Shown here piece by piece: positions 1 through 8,596 of a stretch of 45,593 nt of DNA (positions within the stretch are counted from its first letter, which is position 1; each line of letters opens with the position of its first letter). The stretch covers positions 1 to 45,593 of the forward strand of contig JAMPDR010000009.1 of assembly GCA_023665555.1 (NCBI GenBank). Reading direction: 5' to 3'. Source of the DNA: Ruminococcus sp. (GTDB lineage Bacteria; Bacillota; Clostridia; Oscillospirales; Acutalibacteraceae). The translations under genes were made by a program, and so were the position numbers. The notes beneath the pieces are model-generated. The model did no database searches, was not told the DNA's origin, and was given only the letters and a program-made list of their open reading frames with translations.

Positions 1-32
1 ATTACGCATTAAGCATTACGAATTACGCATTT
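1..32. repeat. Truncated end of a family A inverted-repeat element
   Basis: The first 30 bases match the outer right end of the family A elements seen complete at 34529-35002 and 43009-43655 (ATTACGCATTAAGCATTACG and what follows). The rest of the element would lie before the window. Bases 33-180 are AT-rich and hold no gene I can support. Confidence 0.6.
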
Positions 33-182
33 TTTTGGTGAATGATTGCTCATTCTTAGGCGCTTATCTGCGATTTTTATGCACCAAAAAGCCTATATCT
101 TGCATAAATATTGCTGCTTTTATAAAAATAACACAATATTTATGAATTATTTATAAATTATTAATATGAAGTTGATTTTTCG

Positions 183-212
183 TTGACAATATGCACTGAA
201 AAGATGTATAAT
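183..212 (+). promoter_or_regulatory. Sigma-A-type promoter of the exported LRR gene
   Basis: TTGACA at 183-188 and TATAAT at 207-212 are separated by 18 bases and lie about 30 bases before the start codon. Both hexamers match the housekeeping consensus. Confidence 0.75.
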
Positions 213-240
213 ATTCTCCATAAGAAACGGAGGATTGTAT

Positions 241-837
241 ATGAAAAAGTCAGTTAAGAAGTTTTTTGCAGCTATGCTCACAGTGATTATGGTGCTGAGC
301 GTGTTCTCGGTGGCAGCATTTGCCCTTGATACTAATCTTAAATATGAGCTTAATGAATTTGATCAAGCTGTTTTGGTTTCGTGCAATTCAAATGCAAAAG
401 GCACCGTTACTGTTGATTCGCAGGTACTTATAAAAGGTAAGTGGTATCCTGTTAAATCAATCGGCGATGAAGCGTTCGAAGATTGCGATAAGATTACAGA
501 AATTGTAATCCCGGAGGGTGTAACAACAATCGGCTATAAGGCATTTGCAGATTGCGATTCACTCAAAACAGTTGACATCCCGTCAAGTCTTGTTAACTGT
601 GATTATGATGCTTTTGATGATTGCGGTTCAATCACCATCAACTGCTATACTTCAAACTATCAGTTCTTCTCGGTTATCGGTTTCGGTAGCAATATTATCA
701 TTAATATTCTTGATAAGACCGAGGACGAAGCACCTGATGATGATACTGCAAATGGAAAAACAAGTGTCAGCTTCCTCGACCGTATAAGAGATTTCTTTAT
801 CAGGCTTTTTGCTTTCTTCGGAATCAAAATCGGCTGA
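241..837 (+). CDS. Secreted BspA-like leucine-rich-repeat protein
   Basis: This 198-residue protein starts at ATG 241, seven bases after GGAGG; an in-frame TTG two codons earlier is less likely. Residues 1-29 form a signal peptide (KKSVKKFF, a hydrophobic stretch, then AFA). The middle holds LRR_5/BspA-type repeats: GDEAFEDCDKITEIVIPEG and GYKAFADCDSLKTVDIPSS, followed by a weaker third copy. Such repeats in clostridia mediate surface or extracellular binding; the ligand here is unknown. The C terminus, after an acidic linker, is a phenylalanine-rich amphipathic helix (FLDRIRDFFIRLFAFFG) that could hold the protein on the membrane or cell surface. It is a single-gene unit with its own promoter and terminator. 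Confidence 0.8.
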   Translation: MKKSVKKFFAAMLTVIMVLSVFSVAAFALDTNLKYELNEFDQAVLVSCNSNAKGTVTVDSQVLIKGKWYPVKSIGDEAFEDCDKITEIVIPEGVTTIGYKAFADCDSLKTVDIPSSLVNCDYDAFDDCGSITINCYTSNYQFFSVIGFGSNIIINILDKTEDEAPDDDTANGKTSVSFLDRIRDFFIRLFAFFGIKIG

Positions 838-856
838 GAGTAATTGAATAGAATTT

Positions 857-904
857 AAGCCGCTGATCGCTTACTTTGAAAGCATCAATCAGCGGCTTTT
901 TTTC
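857..904 (+). terminator. Intrinsic terminator after the LRR gene
   Basis: An 11-bp stem (AAGCCGCTGAT with ATCAGCGGCTT) is followed by a run of T. It ends the transcript of the exported LRR protein. Confidence 0.85.
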
Positions 905-922
905 GTCATTGAGCGAATTTAA

Positions 923-951
923 TTGACTTTATAAGTCTGCAACAGTATAAT
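923..951 (+). promoter_or_regulatory. Sigma-A-type promoter of era
   Basis: TTGACT at 923-928, a 17-base spacer and a perfect TATAAT at 946-951. The transcript would carry a leader of about 95 bases before era. Confidence 0.8.
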
Positions 952-1020
952 ATAAGTGGAATATTTTATATAAAATTATGCTTTGTTTTAGAGAATACAG
1001 CTTAATAACTATGGGAGGAA

Positions 1021-1040
1021 CGGATACGCTATGCGTATCT
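1021..1040 (+). promoter_or_regulatory. Tight hairpin in the era leader between two possible ribosome sites
   Basis: GATACGC and GCGTATC pair around a three-base loop at 1023-1039. GGGAGG lies just before the stem and TAAGGA just after it, eight bases from the era ATG at 1053. An ATG in the loop (1031) opens a nine-codon frame that runs past the era start and stops at 1058-1060. The layout resembles the SD-stem-AUG leaders of ybaK and cas6, but the similarity is short. Confidence 0.4.
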
Positions 1041-1052
1041 TAAGGAAACTTT

Positions 1053-1940
1053 ATGAATAAAACAGCGTTTATTGCAATTGTAGGATGTCCGAACGTCGGC
1101 AAATCGTCAATTCTTAACCGTATGCTCGGACAGAAGATTGCAATAGTTTCAGATAAGCCGCAAACAACAAGAACAAGAATAATGGGTGTGCTCACAAAAG
1201 GTGAAACACAGCTTGTGTTCACTGATACTCCGGGATTTCACCGTCCGCATAATAAGCTTGGTGAAAAAATGGTTAAAGCTGTTTCCGACAGTATCTCAGG
1301 TGTGGATGCATGTATGCTTGTTGTTGAGCCGCAGGGTGAACTGCGTGAAGCTGAAAAAGAATTAATTGAAAAGTTCAAAAAAGAAAAGATGCCAGTGGTG
1401 CTTGTAATCAACAAGATTGATACTATACCGGTAAAAACCGAACTTATGAAGCGAATTCTTGATATGTCCTCATTGTATAATTTTGAGGCTGTTGTGCCTG
1501 TTTCGGCTCTTAGAAATGACGGCATTGACACTCTTGTTGAGGAATTGTCAAAGCTTGCTTTTGAATCAGAACACTTTTTCCCGGATGATACACTTACTGA
1601 TCAGCCTGAAAGGGTTATTGCGTCTGAAATAGTTCGCGAAAAAATGCTAAGACTTCTTGAAAGAGAAATCCCGCACGGAGTTGCTGTTTCAATTGAAAAA
1701 ATGCGTGAGCGTTCGGATAAAGAAATCATGGATGTTGAAGCGATAATATATTGTGAAAAGGAAAGCCACAAGGGCATTATCATCGGCAAAAAAGGTGCAA
1801 TGCTCAAGCGTATTTCAACCTATGCAAGGCAGGATATGGAACGATTTTTCTGCTGTAAAATTAATTTGCAGTGCTGGGTAAAAGTAAAGGAAGGCTGGAG
1901 AAACCGTGAAGGTCTGATTCACAACTTCGGATTGGATTGA
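1053..1940 (+). CDS. era: GTPase Era
   Basis: Era is an essential GTPase that binds 16S rRNA near its 3' end during assembly of the small ribosomal subunit, in the cytoplasm and at the membrane. The 295-residue length fits the family. The P-loop GCPNVGKSS is at residues 11-19, DTPG at 58-61 and NKID at 120-123. The C-terminal KH RNA-binding domain has GIIIGKKGAM at 241-250. The start follows TAAGGA. Downstream come yqzL, recO and mutS2, the usual Firmicutes neighbourhood, although a separate promoter lies between era and yqzL. Identification is by motifs and order and is firm. Confidence 0.97.
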   Translation: MNKTAFIAIVGCPNVGKSSILNRMLGQKIAIVSDKPQTTRTRIMGVLTKGETQLVFTDTPGFHRPHNKLGEKMVKAVSDSISGVDACMLVVEPQGELREAEKELIEKFKKEKMPVVLVINKIDTIPVKTELMKRILDMSSLYNFEAVVPVSALRNDGIDTLVEELSKLAFESEHFFPDDTLTDQPERVIASEIVREKMLRLLEREIPHGVAVSIEKMRERSDKEIMDVEAIIYCEKESHKGIIIGKKGAMLKRISTYARQDMERFFCCKINLQCWVKVKEGWRNREGLIHNFGLD

Positions 1941-1979
1941 TTTATTAATTAAAAATTTTCCATGAGTAACTGCACATTC

Positions 1980-2008
1980 TTGTGCCAAAAGTATTAATGT
2001 AGTATAAA
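1980..2008 (+). promoter_or_regulatory. Probable promoter of yqzL-recO-mutS2
   Basis: TTGTGC at 1980-1985, 17 bases and TATAAA at 2003-2008, about 30 bases ahead of the GTG start of the YqzL-like gene. The -35 box is imperfect. Confidence 0.5.
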
Positions 2009-2037
2009 CAGTAATTTTTTATTTTGGGGATGAGAAT

Positions 2038-2256
2038 GTGAACAAGAAAGATTTATGGAGAAAGTTTATGCAAACGGGTAAGGTATCGGATTATCTTGAC
2101 TATAAAAATGCAAGTGATTTTGATGATATACCTGTTTATGATGAGGAATTTTCAAAGGAGTTCGCCGATGATATAAACGACGATGAATATGACGAAATTC
2201 CTTATGCCAAGGAGTATGAGCATGATTACGAGGACGGATGGTTTGGTGATACGTGA
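2038..2256 (+). CDS. yqzL: YqzL-like small protein with acidic tail
   Basis: This is a 72-residue protein starting at GTG after GGGGATGAG. Its first 23 residues (DLWRKFMQTGKVSDYLDYK) resemble the short YqzL protein that lies between era and recO in Bacillus (pattern W-x-x-F-x-x-TG-x-x-x-x-YL). Unlike the very short Bacillus version, it carries an acidic, tyrosine-rich tail of about 45 residues (many D and E). The function of YqzL is not known. Its last 35 bases overlap the start of recO, and the tail region also contains the recO ribosome site, so translational coupling is likely. The name rests on position and a short motif. Confidence 0.65.
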   Translation: MNKKDLWRKFMQTGKVSDYLDYKNASDFDDIPVYDEEFSKEFADDINDDEYDEIPYAKEYEHDYEDGWFGDT

Positions 2257-2965
2257 ACAGACAACGGGTGAACAAGACAGACTTGTCACTGTTCTGACGC
2301 GTGAGATGGGTGTGATACGTGCATTTGTTAACGGCGGACGGAATCCGAAAAATAAAAATGTTGCCGCAACGGGATTGCTTTGCTATTCGGATTTCAGCAT
2401 ATACAGAACATCAAAAGGGGTCTGCATCATAAAGGAGGCGACCCCTAAGCAGGTATTTTTCGCGTTGCGTGAAGATATCATTCGCCTCAGTCTTGCTCAG
2501 TATTTTGCCGAACTTGCATATGAACTGTCACCGAGGGAAGAAAATGCTGATGAATTTTTACGCCTTATTCTTAACAGTGTTTATTTAATATGCGGGCAAA
2601 AAAGAGATTCTCGAATCGTGAAAGCCGCAACTGAACTGCGTCTGCTTTCTTTGGCCGGATATATGCCATCAATAGTTGCATGTGACAACTGCGGCGAATA
2701 TGAAAGCGAAAACATGTATTTCAGCATAAACACGGGCAGGTTGTTTTGCCAAAACTGCAAGCCTGAAGAAAAGACAGTTAAGGTTGGTCTTGGAGTGATA
2801 GCAGCAATGCGGCATATTTGTTTTTCCGCACCCGAAAAAGTGTTCAGCTTTAGTCTTTCAAAAGACGGAATAATGGCACTTGAGGATTTATCTGAAAGAT
2901 ACCTCAAGGCTGTTACAATGAAAAACTATAAAACTTTGGATTTTTACAAAACAATGACACAATAA
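2222..2965 (+). CDS. recO: DNA repair protein RecO
   Basis: RecO loads RecA onto single-stranded DNA with RecF and RecR during recombinational repair. The chosen ATG at 2222 follows AAGGAG by seven bases and gives the family-typical opening ITRTDGLVIREQTTGEQDRL in an OB-fold domain; an upstream in-frame ATG at 2183 would add 13 unlike residues. The protein is 247 residues long. A zinc finger of two CxxC pairs (CDNC and CQNC) sits at about residues 155-180. It overlaps the YqzL-like gene and ends 10 bases before mutS2, so the three form one operon. Confidence 0.93.
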   Translation: MITRTDGLVIREQTTGEQDRLVTVLTREMGVIRAFVNGGRNPKNKNVAATGLLCYSDFSIYRTSKGVCIIKEATPKQVFFALREDIIRLSLAQYFAELAYELSPREENADEFLRLILNSVYLICGQKRDSRIVKAATELRLLSLAGYMPSIVACDNCGEYESENMYFSINTGRLFCQNCKPEEKTVKVGLGVIAAMRHICFSAPEKVFSFSLSKDGIMALEDLSERYLKAVTMKNYKTLDFYKTMTQ

Positions 2966-2975
2966 AGGAGCAAAC

Positions 2976-5360
2976 ATGAACAGACATTACATAGCTCTTG
3001 AACTTGATAAAGTGCTCTCACTGCTGACGAAGTATACCTCGTGTGAGGACTCGCGTGAAAAAGCAGTGAGTCTTGCGCCTGAAAGCAATCTTGACCTTGC
3101 GCAGTCGCTGCTTAATCAGACAGTTGATGCACATATGCTTATGGCGAGATTCGGCGGACCTTCGTTCGGCGGACTTCGCAACGTGAATAACTCACTCAGC
3201 CGTGCCAATGCCGGCGGTGTGTTGACAATGCGTGAATTGCTGGACGTTGCAGAGGTACTTCGTGCAATCAGGGCACTTTGTGAATGGCGGAGCAAAAACA
3301 GCGGTGTTGAAACAAGGATTGATGTGTTTTTCGATGCACTCACACCGAATAAATATCTTGAAGAAAAAATCACATCTGCAATCATCAGCGAGGATGAAAT
3401 GAGTGATAATGCATCTCCTGCGCTATATGATATCAGACGTAAAATACGTGCTGCATCGTCACGTGTACGCGATCAGCTTGATAAAATGGTAAGATCACAG
3501 CATTATCAAAAAATTTTGCGTGAATCTATTGTAACCATGCGCAACGGCAGATATGTTGTACCTGTTAGAGTTGAGCATCGAGGCGAAGTTAAAGGATTGG
3601 TGCATGATACATCATCAAGCGGTGCAACGGTTTTCATCGAGCCTGCCGGTGTTGTTGAAGCCAACAACGAAATAAAAGTTCTGCAAAGCAAGGAAAGAGA
3701 TGAAATTGAGCGAATACTCACAGAACTTTCACAAGAAGCAGGTTCATTTTATGAGGGAATCAAATCAAGCTATGAATGTGCTGTTGAACTTGATGTGATT
3801 TTTGCCAAAGCAAAGCTTGCATATGAAATGAAAGCATCTGCTCCGATTCTCAATGACAGGGGAGTTATTAATCTGCGTTGTGCCAGGCATCCGTTAATTG
3901 ACCCGAAAAAGGTCGTTGCAACCGATGTCAATCTCGGCATGGATTTTGACACGCTTATTATCACAGGACCTAATACGGGCGGTAAAACCGTGTCAATCAA
4001 AACAATAGGTTTGTTGTCGCTTATGGCAATGTGCGGACTGATGATTCCGGCAGGTGACAGAAGTGAACTTTCGGTTTTTGAACATGTTTTTGCTGATATC
4101 GGTGATGAGCAGAGCATTGAGCAATCGCTTTCAACATTCTCATCACATATGACGAATATAATCAACATTGTATCTCGGGTGAATAATAGCAGTCTGGTGC
4201 TTATTGATGAACTCGGTGCAGGAACAGACCCTGTTGAGGGTGCGGCGCTTGCCATGGCTATTCTTGAGCGCATACATGAAAAGGGTGCAAAAATTGCCGC
4301 AACAACTCACTATGCAGAACTGAAGGCCTATGCCTTGCAAAATCCGGGAATTGAAAACGGCAGTTGTGAATTTGACGTTGCATCACTCAGACCGACATAT
4401 AAGTTGCTTATCGGTGTGCCGGGACGCTCAAATGCTTTTGCAATTTCAAGCAGACTCGGCATGGAAACCGGCATAATCGAAAGAGCAAAAGAACTTGTTT
4501 CCGATGATAATATTTCTTTTGAAAAGACGGTTGAATCGCTTGAAGAAAGCCGTCAGGAATATGAAGCGAAAAGACTTGAAGCGGAACAAATTATGGCGCA
4601 GGCTGAAAAAGAAAAGCAGCAGGCACAGCAATATAATGACAGCATTGAACAGCTGCGTGAACAAGAACTTGAAAATGCGCGTTCACAGGCGGCAAGAATC
4701 ATCGAACAGGCTAAGCGCAGTGCATATGCATTGACGCAGGAACTTGAAAGACTGAAAAAGGAAAGCGAGCAAAGCCGCGACAAGGCAGAAATGGCTCGCC
4801 GCGCAAAGCAGCTGATGAAACGCAGTATGGGCGAGTTTGACGATATCATCAACCCGGTTGTTGAACTTGGCGATGGTGAGGACTATGTACTTCCGCGTCC
4901 GCTGAAAATCGGCGATGAAGTATTGCTGGTCGATATCGGAAAGAATGCACAGATAACTGCTCTCGAAAACAAAAAGGGAGAAGTTGAAGTTTTTGCAGGA
5001 ATCATGAAAATGAGAACTCCTGTTTCGAACATTAGGCTGATTACAGATAAACAAAAACAACCGCAAAAAAAGCGCACTCCTGCAAAGCATGAGCATGTGT
5101 TCAGACCTGCTGACAGCGGAAAAAGTGAATGTGATCTTCGCGGGATGAATGTTGAAGAGGCAATAATCGAAATTGACCGACGCATTGACTATTGCATGAG
5201 AATGGGTCTTAGTGAACTTTCAATTATTCACGGCAAAGGCACCGGTGCTTTGAGAAAAGGTGTACAAGAATATCTGAGAAAGCACCGATTTGTTAAATCG
5301 TTCCGTTTAGGAACTTTCGGCGAGGGCGAAAACGGTGTGACAATTGCAACGCTGAAGTAA
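2976..5360 (+). CDS. mutS2: Endonuclease MutS2
   Basis: MutS2 is a MutS-like ATPase with a C-terminal Smr nuclease domain. It limits recombination, and in Bacillus it also rescues collided ribosomes. The 794 residues match the family length. The Walker A motif TGPNTGGKT is at about 329, the Walker B region contains DELGAGTDPVEGAALA, and THYAELKAYA follows. A long glutamate/lysine-rich coiled coil spans about residues 510-620. The Smr domain (DLRGMNVEEA, then IIHGKGTGALRKGV) fills the last 80 residues. The start follows AAAGGAG by seven bases, directly behind recO. A terminator follows. Confidence 0.96.
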   Translation: MNRHYIALELDKVLSLLTKYTSCEDSREKAVSLAPESNLDLAQSLLNQTVDAHMLMARFGGPSFGGLRNVNNSLSRANAGGVLTMRELLDVAEVLRAIRALCEWRSKNSGVETRIDVFFDALTPNKYLEEKITSAIISEDEMSDNASPALYDIRRKIRAASSRVRDQLDKMVRSQHYQKILRESIVTMRNGRYVVPVRVEHRGEVKGLVHDTSSSGATVFIEPAGVVEANNEIKVLQSKERDEIERILTELSQEAGSFYEGIKSSYECAVELDVIFAKAKLAYEMKASAPILNDRGVINLRCARHPLIDPKKVVATDVNLGMDFDTLIITGPNTGGKTVSIKTIGLLSLMAMCGLMIPAGDRSELSVFEHVFADIGDEQSIEQSLSTFSSHMTNIINIVSRVNNSSLVLIDELGAGTDPVEGAALAMAILERIHEKGAKIAATTHYAELKAYALQNPGIENGSCEFDVASLRPTYKLLIGVPGRSNAFAISSRLGMETGIIERAKELVSDDNISFEKTVESLEESRQEYEAKRLEAEQIMAQAEKEKQQAQQYNDSIEQLREQELENARSQAARIIEQAKRSAYALTQELERLKKESEQSRDKAEMARRAKQLMKRSMGEFDDIINPVVELGDGEDYVLPRPLKIGDEVLLVDIGKNAQITALENKKGEVEVFAGIMKMRTPVSNIRLITDKQKQPQKKRTPAKHEHVFRPADSGKSECDLRGMNVEEAIIEIDRRIDYCMRMGLSELSIIHGKGTGALRKGVQEYLRKHRFVKSFRLGTFGEGENGVTIATLK

Positions 5361-5364
5361 AAAT

Positions 5365-5402
5365 GTATCCACATAGGTTGTGTCCTATGTGGATATTTTT
5401 AT
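5365..5402 (+). terminator. Intrinsic terminator after mutS2
   Basis: ATCCACATAGG pairs with CCTATGTGGAT and is followed by TTTTT. It separates the era-recO-mutS2 region from the minus-strand genes. Confidence 0.85.
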
Positions 5403-5451
5403 CTGTGCGTAGGTACAAATTAACCCGCAATATCAGCAATACTCAAGTCAA

Positions 5452-7098
5452 TCACTCCCAAACAGTGAGCGTAATCTCAGTGCCTTTTTCAAATTCAAGT
5501 CCTGCCACAAGTGACATTGTGCAAACAACATTACTCATTTGTGAACCATCATTCTTAGTCGTTTCTTTCCTGACAACAAAACCGTCATTTGTCAGCATGA
5601 TGTAAGCTATGTCGTAGTTCTGACCGATAACATCTCTTAGGATAACTTTTGCTATGCCACTGCTGATTGTGAGAGTTATGGTTGTGCCGAGGTTCACGGT
5701 GCTGCCTTTTGGTATGCTTTGTCTGATGACAGTATCCTTTTCGTATATGTCGCTGTTTTCATATTCATATTGAATGTTAAAGTTTCGGTTGTATACAGCG
5801 TTGAGTTTAACGTCCTTTTGAGTTAGGCCTTCGAAATCGGCAACGCGAACTGTTTCTGATTCAGTGGTTGTCGGTGCAGTGGTTGTTGTGTCGGCTTTGT
5901 CGGTCGGTTCATCATTGTCCATATTCATGGGCAGAAATGAGAATGAGCCGAAAACACTGTTGAGTATCGGAATGTCCATGCTTTTATAAAGAAAAGTCGT
6001 ATACATTGTGCAGAACACAATTGCACAGATTGCAAAAATGCAGACAAGCATTTTAATAACAAGTGACCCTGAAAATGATGAGTCAGATTCTTTTGTATCC
6101 TCTTGCTGGTTTGCAGGTTCTTCTTTGGCTGGAGCGGATGTTGTTATTGCGAACAGTTCCGCTTGAAACGCATCCATTGTTTTGGTGCGCTCAGCAGGAT
6201 AAATCTTCATTGCACGGACGATTGCCGAAATCATGTTTTCGGGGAGGGTGTCGGCAATTTCCCTTGGCATTACCATAGTGTCATTAAGTGCGCGTCTTGA
6301 TGCGGTTGGCGGTATAATACCTGTCAGTGAGGTATACAGAACTGCCGCCAGCGAATAAATATCTGCGCTAGGGGTGAGCGGTGCAGATCTGTCGTAAAGT
6401 TCAATCGGAGCGTAACCGTCTTTGGTCGGACGATGCAGTTCGGGAATGGCTGATTTGGTCTGGGCAATAGATAAGCCGAGAAGCCTCAGTCTGCCTGTTG
6501 AGTCAAGAACAACGGACATTGGCGAAATTGCACCGTGAATTATTCCTATGCCGTGCAGTTTTGAAATAGTATCAAATATCGGAGCGAAAGCCTGCAAAGC
6601 TTTTTGAAAATTGAGAGGAGGATTGCTACTGAAATATTCTTCAAGGCTTATTGCATCGACATATTCACATACTGCATATGACGTTGAGTTTTCATCGAAA
6701 ATATCAAACACAGTTTCGGTTGCAGAAAGCTGGCCGATATTTGAAACTGCTCGCCATAATTCTCTGAAAGCCTGTATGCAGGTATAAAACATTCTTTCAT
6801 AGCCGAGTCTGATGCTGACAATTGCAGAGCCTTCTTCTCTTGTGATAATTTTTTCGGGAAGAAATTCATGAATCTGAACAGTGCGCCTGTGCTGTAAATC
6901 AAAGCCTATGTAAGTTACGCTGTCGGTTTCAAATGCAATGGTTTTTCCAACAAGATATCTGCCAGAAAGAACTGTTTCTTTCGGTAGATAGGGCGCATGC
7001 TGAACAGCTTGTGAATTATAACTGCAATAAGGGCAGATGACTGCGCTTTCGTGAATGGGCTTCATGCATCCCATACAAAGATGTTGAATCTCAGCCAT
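5452..7098 (-). CDS. Membrane PASTA protein with degenerate kinase domain (pseudokinase)
   Basis: This 548-residue protein (start at 7098 chosen because MAEIQHLCMGC opens the fold) has a zinc ribbon first (CMGC, then CPYC), then a protein-kinase-like domain at about residues 35-320, a transmembrane helix near 355-380 and two C-terminal PASTA domains, which bind peptidoglycan or beta-lactams in PknB/PrkC kinases. The kinase signatures are lost. The VAIK lysine is replaced (VQIHEFLP). The HRD-x-K-x-x-N loop reads HGAISPMS. The DFG triad reads GLS in RLLGLSIA. It therefore probably binds or signals without phosphotransfer. It ends about 90 bases from the mutS2 terminator. The alternative, an active kinase with unusual residues, seems unlikely. 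Confidence 0.85.
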   Translation of the reverse strand: MAEIQHLCMGCMKPIHESAVICPYCSYNSQAVQHAPYLPKETVLSGRYLVGKTIAFETDSVTYIGFDLQHRRTVQIHEFLPEKIITREEGSAIVSIRLGYERMFYTCIQAFRELWRAVSNIGQLSATETVFDIFDENSTSYAVCEYVDAISLEEYFSSNPPLNFQKALQAFAPIFDTISKLHGIGIIHGAISPMSVVLDSTGRLRLLGLSIAQTKSAIPELHRPTKDGYAPIELYDRSAPLTPSADIYSLAAVLYTSLTGIIPPTASRRALNDTMVMPREIADTLPENMISAIVRAMKIYPAERTKTMDAFQAELFAITTSAPAKEEPANQQEDTKESDSSFSGSLVIKMLVCIFAICAIVFCTMYTTFLYKSMDIPILNSVFGSFSFLPMNMDNDEPTDKADTTTTAPTTTESETVRVADFEGLTQKDVKLNAVYNRNFNIQYEYENSDIYEKDTVIRQSIPKGSTVNLGTTITLTISSGIAKVILRDVIGQNYDIAYIMLTNDGFVVRKETTKNDGSQMSNVVCTMSLVAGLEFEKGTEITLTVWE

Positions 7099-7173
7099 AT
7101 AATTTACCATAGCCTTTCTGACTGCTAAAATCAAAGTTTCCCCAATTATGCCTTGCCGCAGTCTTACAAGGTC

Positions 7174-8400
7174 TTAAACAACCTGGAAAATATAAAATTT
7201 GAGATAGTCTGTTTCCGATACATTCCATAAAATCGGGTGGTCGGGCGATTGCTGCCTTGCTTCAATTTGACGAAGCGAAACTCCTGCGTCTGCCGCGGCG
7301 CTTTTGAGCATTTTTCTGAACAGTTCATCTGTCATAAAATGAGAGCATGAGCAAGTTGCAAGGTAACTTCCCCTCGAAAGCAGTTTCATGGCTTTCATGT
7401 TGATTTCTTTGTATCCACGCTCCGCGTTTTTGACAGTGCTGCTGCTTTTTGTAAAAGCGGGCGGATCAAGAATAATAAAATCATAGGGCGAACCGCCTTT
7501 TTCATAAAGTTCGGTTAAAAGGTCAAAGACATTCGCGTTGACGAAAGACATGTTGTCAAGTTCATTTAGCTTTGCATTTTCTTTGGTAAGTTCAATTGCT
7601 TCTTTTGAAATATCAACGGCAGTAACATGCTTTGCTCCCATTTTTGCACAGTTGAGGGCAAATGCGCCTGTGTGGGTGAAGCAATCAAGAACATTTTTGC
7701 CTTTGGCGATTTTTCCGACTGCAAGACGGTTGTATTTTTGGTCAAGGAAGAAACCTGTTTTCTGACCGTTTATGTAGTCTACATTATATTTGATTCCGTT
7801 TTCGGTAATTATTGTTTTTCCGTCAAGATCATTCCTGAGTCCGTCGAGATGATAAAATGCTTTATATTGCTCCAGACCCTCTTTTTCACGTATTGCGACA
7901 TCGTTACGTTCAAAAATCGCAGTGACTTCTTCGCCCATATCGCGAAGCACCTTGACAATCAGAGGGAAAATTATATCTTTGATTTTTTCAATACCGAGTG
8001 AAAGCACCTGTGTAACAATGATATCACCGAAGCGGTCAACAGTGAGTCCCGGAAAAGAATCAGCTTCACCGAAAATGAGTCGGCAACAATCGAAGTCACT
8101 GCCCATGACGGTTTTGCGATATTCAAAGCTGTATCTCAATCTGCGTTCATAAAAAGCGGCATCAAATTTATCATTAGCGTTTCGTGAAATTATTCTCACG
8201 CGTATTTTAGAGTTGTCGTTAATATAACCTGTGCCGAGAAAACGGCCTTTTTTGGTCAGAACATCAACCAACTGACCGTTTTGATATTCGCCGAAAATAT
8301 TGATAATTTCCTCACCGTAAACCCAAACATGCCCGTTTCTTATGCTTCGTTCGGATTTTTCGGATATTGTTACAATAGGGTAGTTTCTTTTGTTTTTCAT
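7174..8400 (-). CDS. RlmI-type class I SAM-dependent rRNA methyltransferase
   Basis: The 408 residues combine an N-terminal PUA RNA-binding domain (SIRNGHVWVYGEEI at about residues 18-31), a linker domain and a Rossmann methyltransferase. The SAM-binding motif is VLDCFTHTGAFALNCAKMGA, followed by VTAVDIS and the catalytic motif FIILDPPAFTKS. This architecture is that of RlmI/YccW, which makes 5-methylcytosine in 23S rRNA in E. coli. Members in Firmicutes (YwbD group) are less well defined, so the target base is inferred. The start follows GGAGAGGG. A separate pseudokinase gene lies 75 bases downstream on the same strand. Confidence 0.87.
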   Translation of the reverse strand: MKNKRNYPIVTISEKSERSIRNGHVWVYGEEIINIFGEYQNGQLVDVLTKKGRFLGTGYINDNSKIRVRIISRNANDKFDAAFYERRLRYSFEYRKTVMGSDFDCCRLIFGEADSFPGLTVDRFGDIIVTQVLSLGIEKIKDIIFPLIVKVLRDMGEEVTAIFERNDVAIREKEGLEQYKAFYHLDGLRNDLDGKTIITENGIKYNVDYINGQKTGFFLDQKYNRLAVGKIAKGKNVLDCFTHTGAFALNCAKMGAKHVTAVDISKEAIELTKENAKLNELDNMSFVNANVFDLLTELYEKGGSPYDFIILDPPAFTKSSSTVKNAERGYKEINMKAMKLLSRGSYLATCSCSHFMTDELFRKMLKSAAADAGVSLRQIEARQQSPDHPILWNVSETDYLKFYIFQVV

Positions 8401-8540
8401 AGTCCCTCTCCGTTTACATGTATTTGTTAATTTATATATTTATAAATGTTATTCCTAATCGTTTATACAAAGTATACCATATTATTCATATTTTGGAAAC
8501 TATGTCTAAAAAATTTTTTTGACAGTAAAAACGACAAAAA

Positions 8541-8574
8541 ATGACTCGGAACTCACTATGGTAATCCGAGTCAT
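8541..8574 (-). terminator. Intrinsic terminator of the Xre-type regulator gene
   Basis: ATGACTCGGA pairs with TCCGAGTCAT; read on the minus strand the stem is followed by TTTTTTG. It lies directly after the regulator's stop codon at 8597. Confidence 0.8.
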
Positions 8575-8596
8575 AAGTATAACAATTGGCTACAAT

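Noticed and set aside
2416-2447. Palindrome AGGGGTC/GACCCCT with an inner AAGGAGG, as a regulatory hairpin
   Set aside because: It lies inside recO in its reading frame, with no following gene start; probably codon coincidence.
3770-4340. Open frames antisense to mutS2
   Set aside because: They are shadows of a confident gene, with low-complexity sequence and no start signals.
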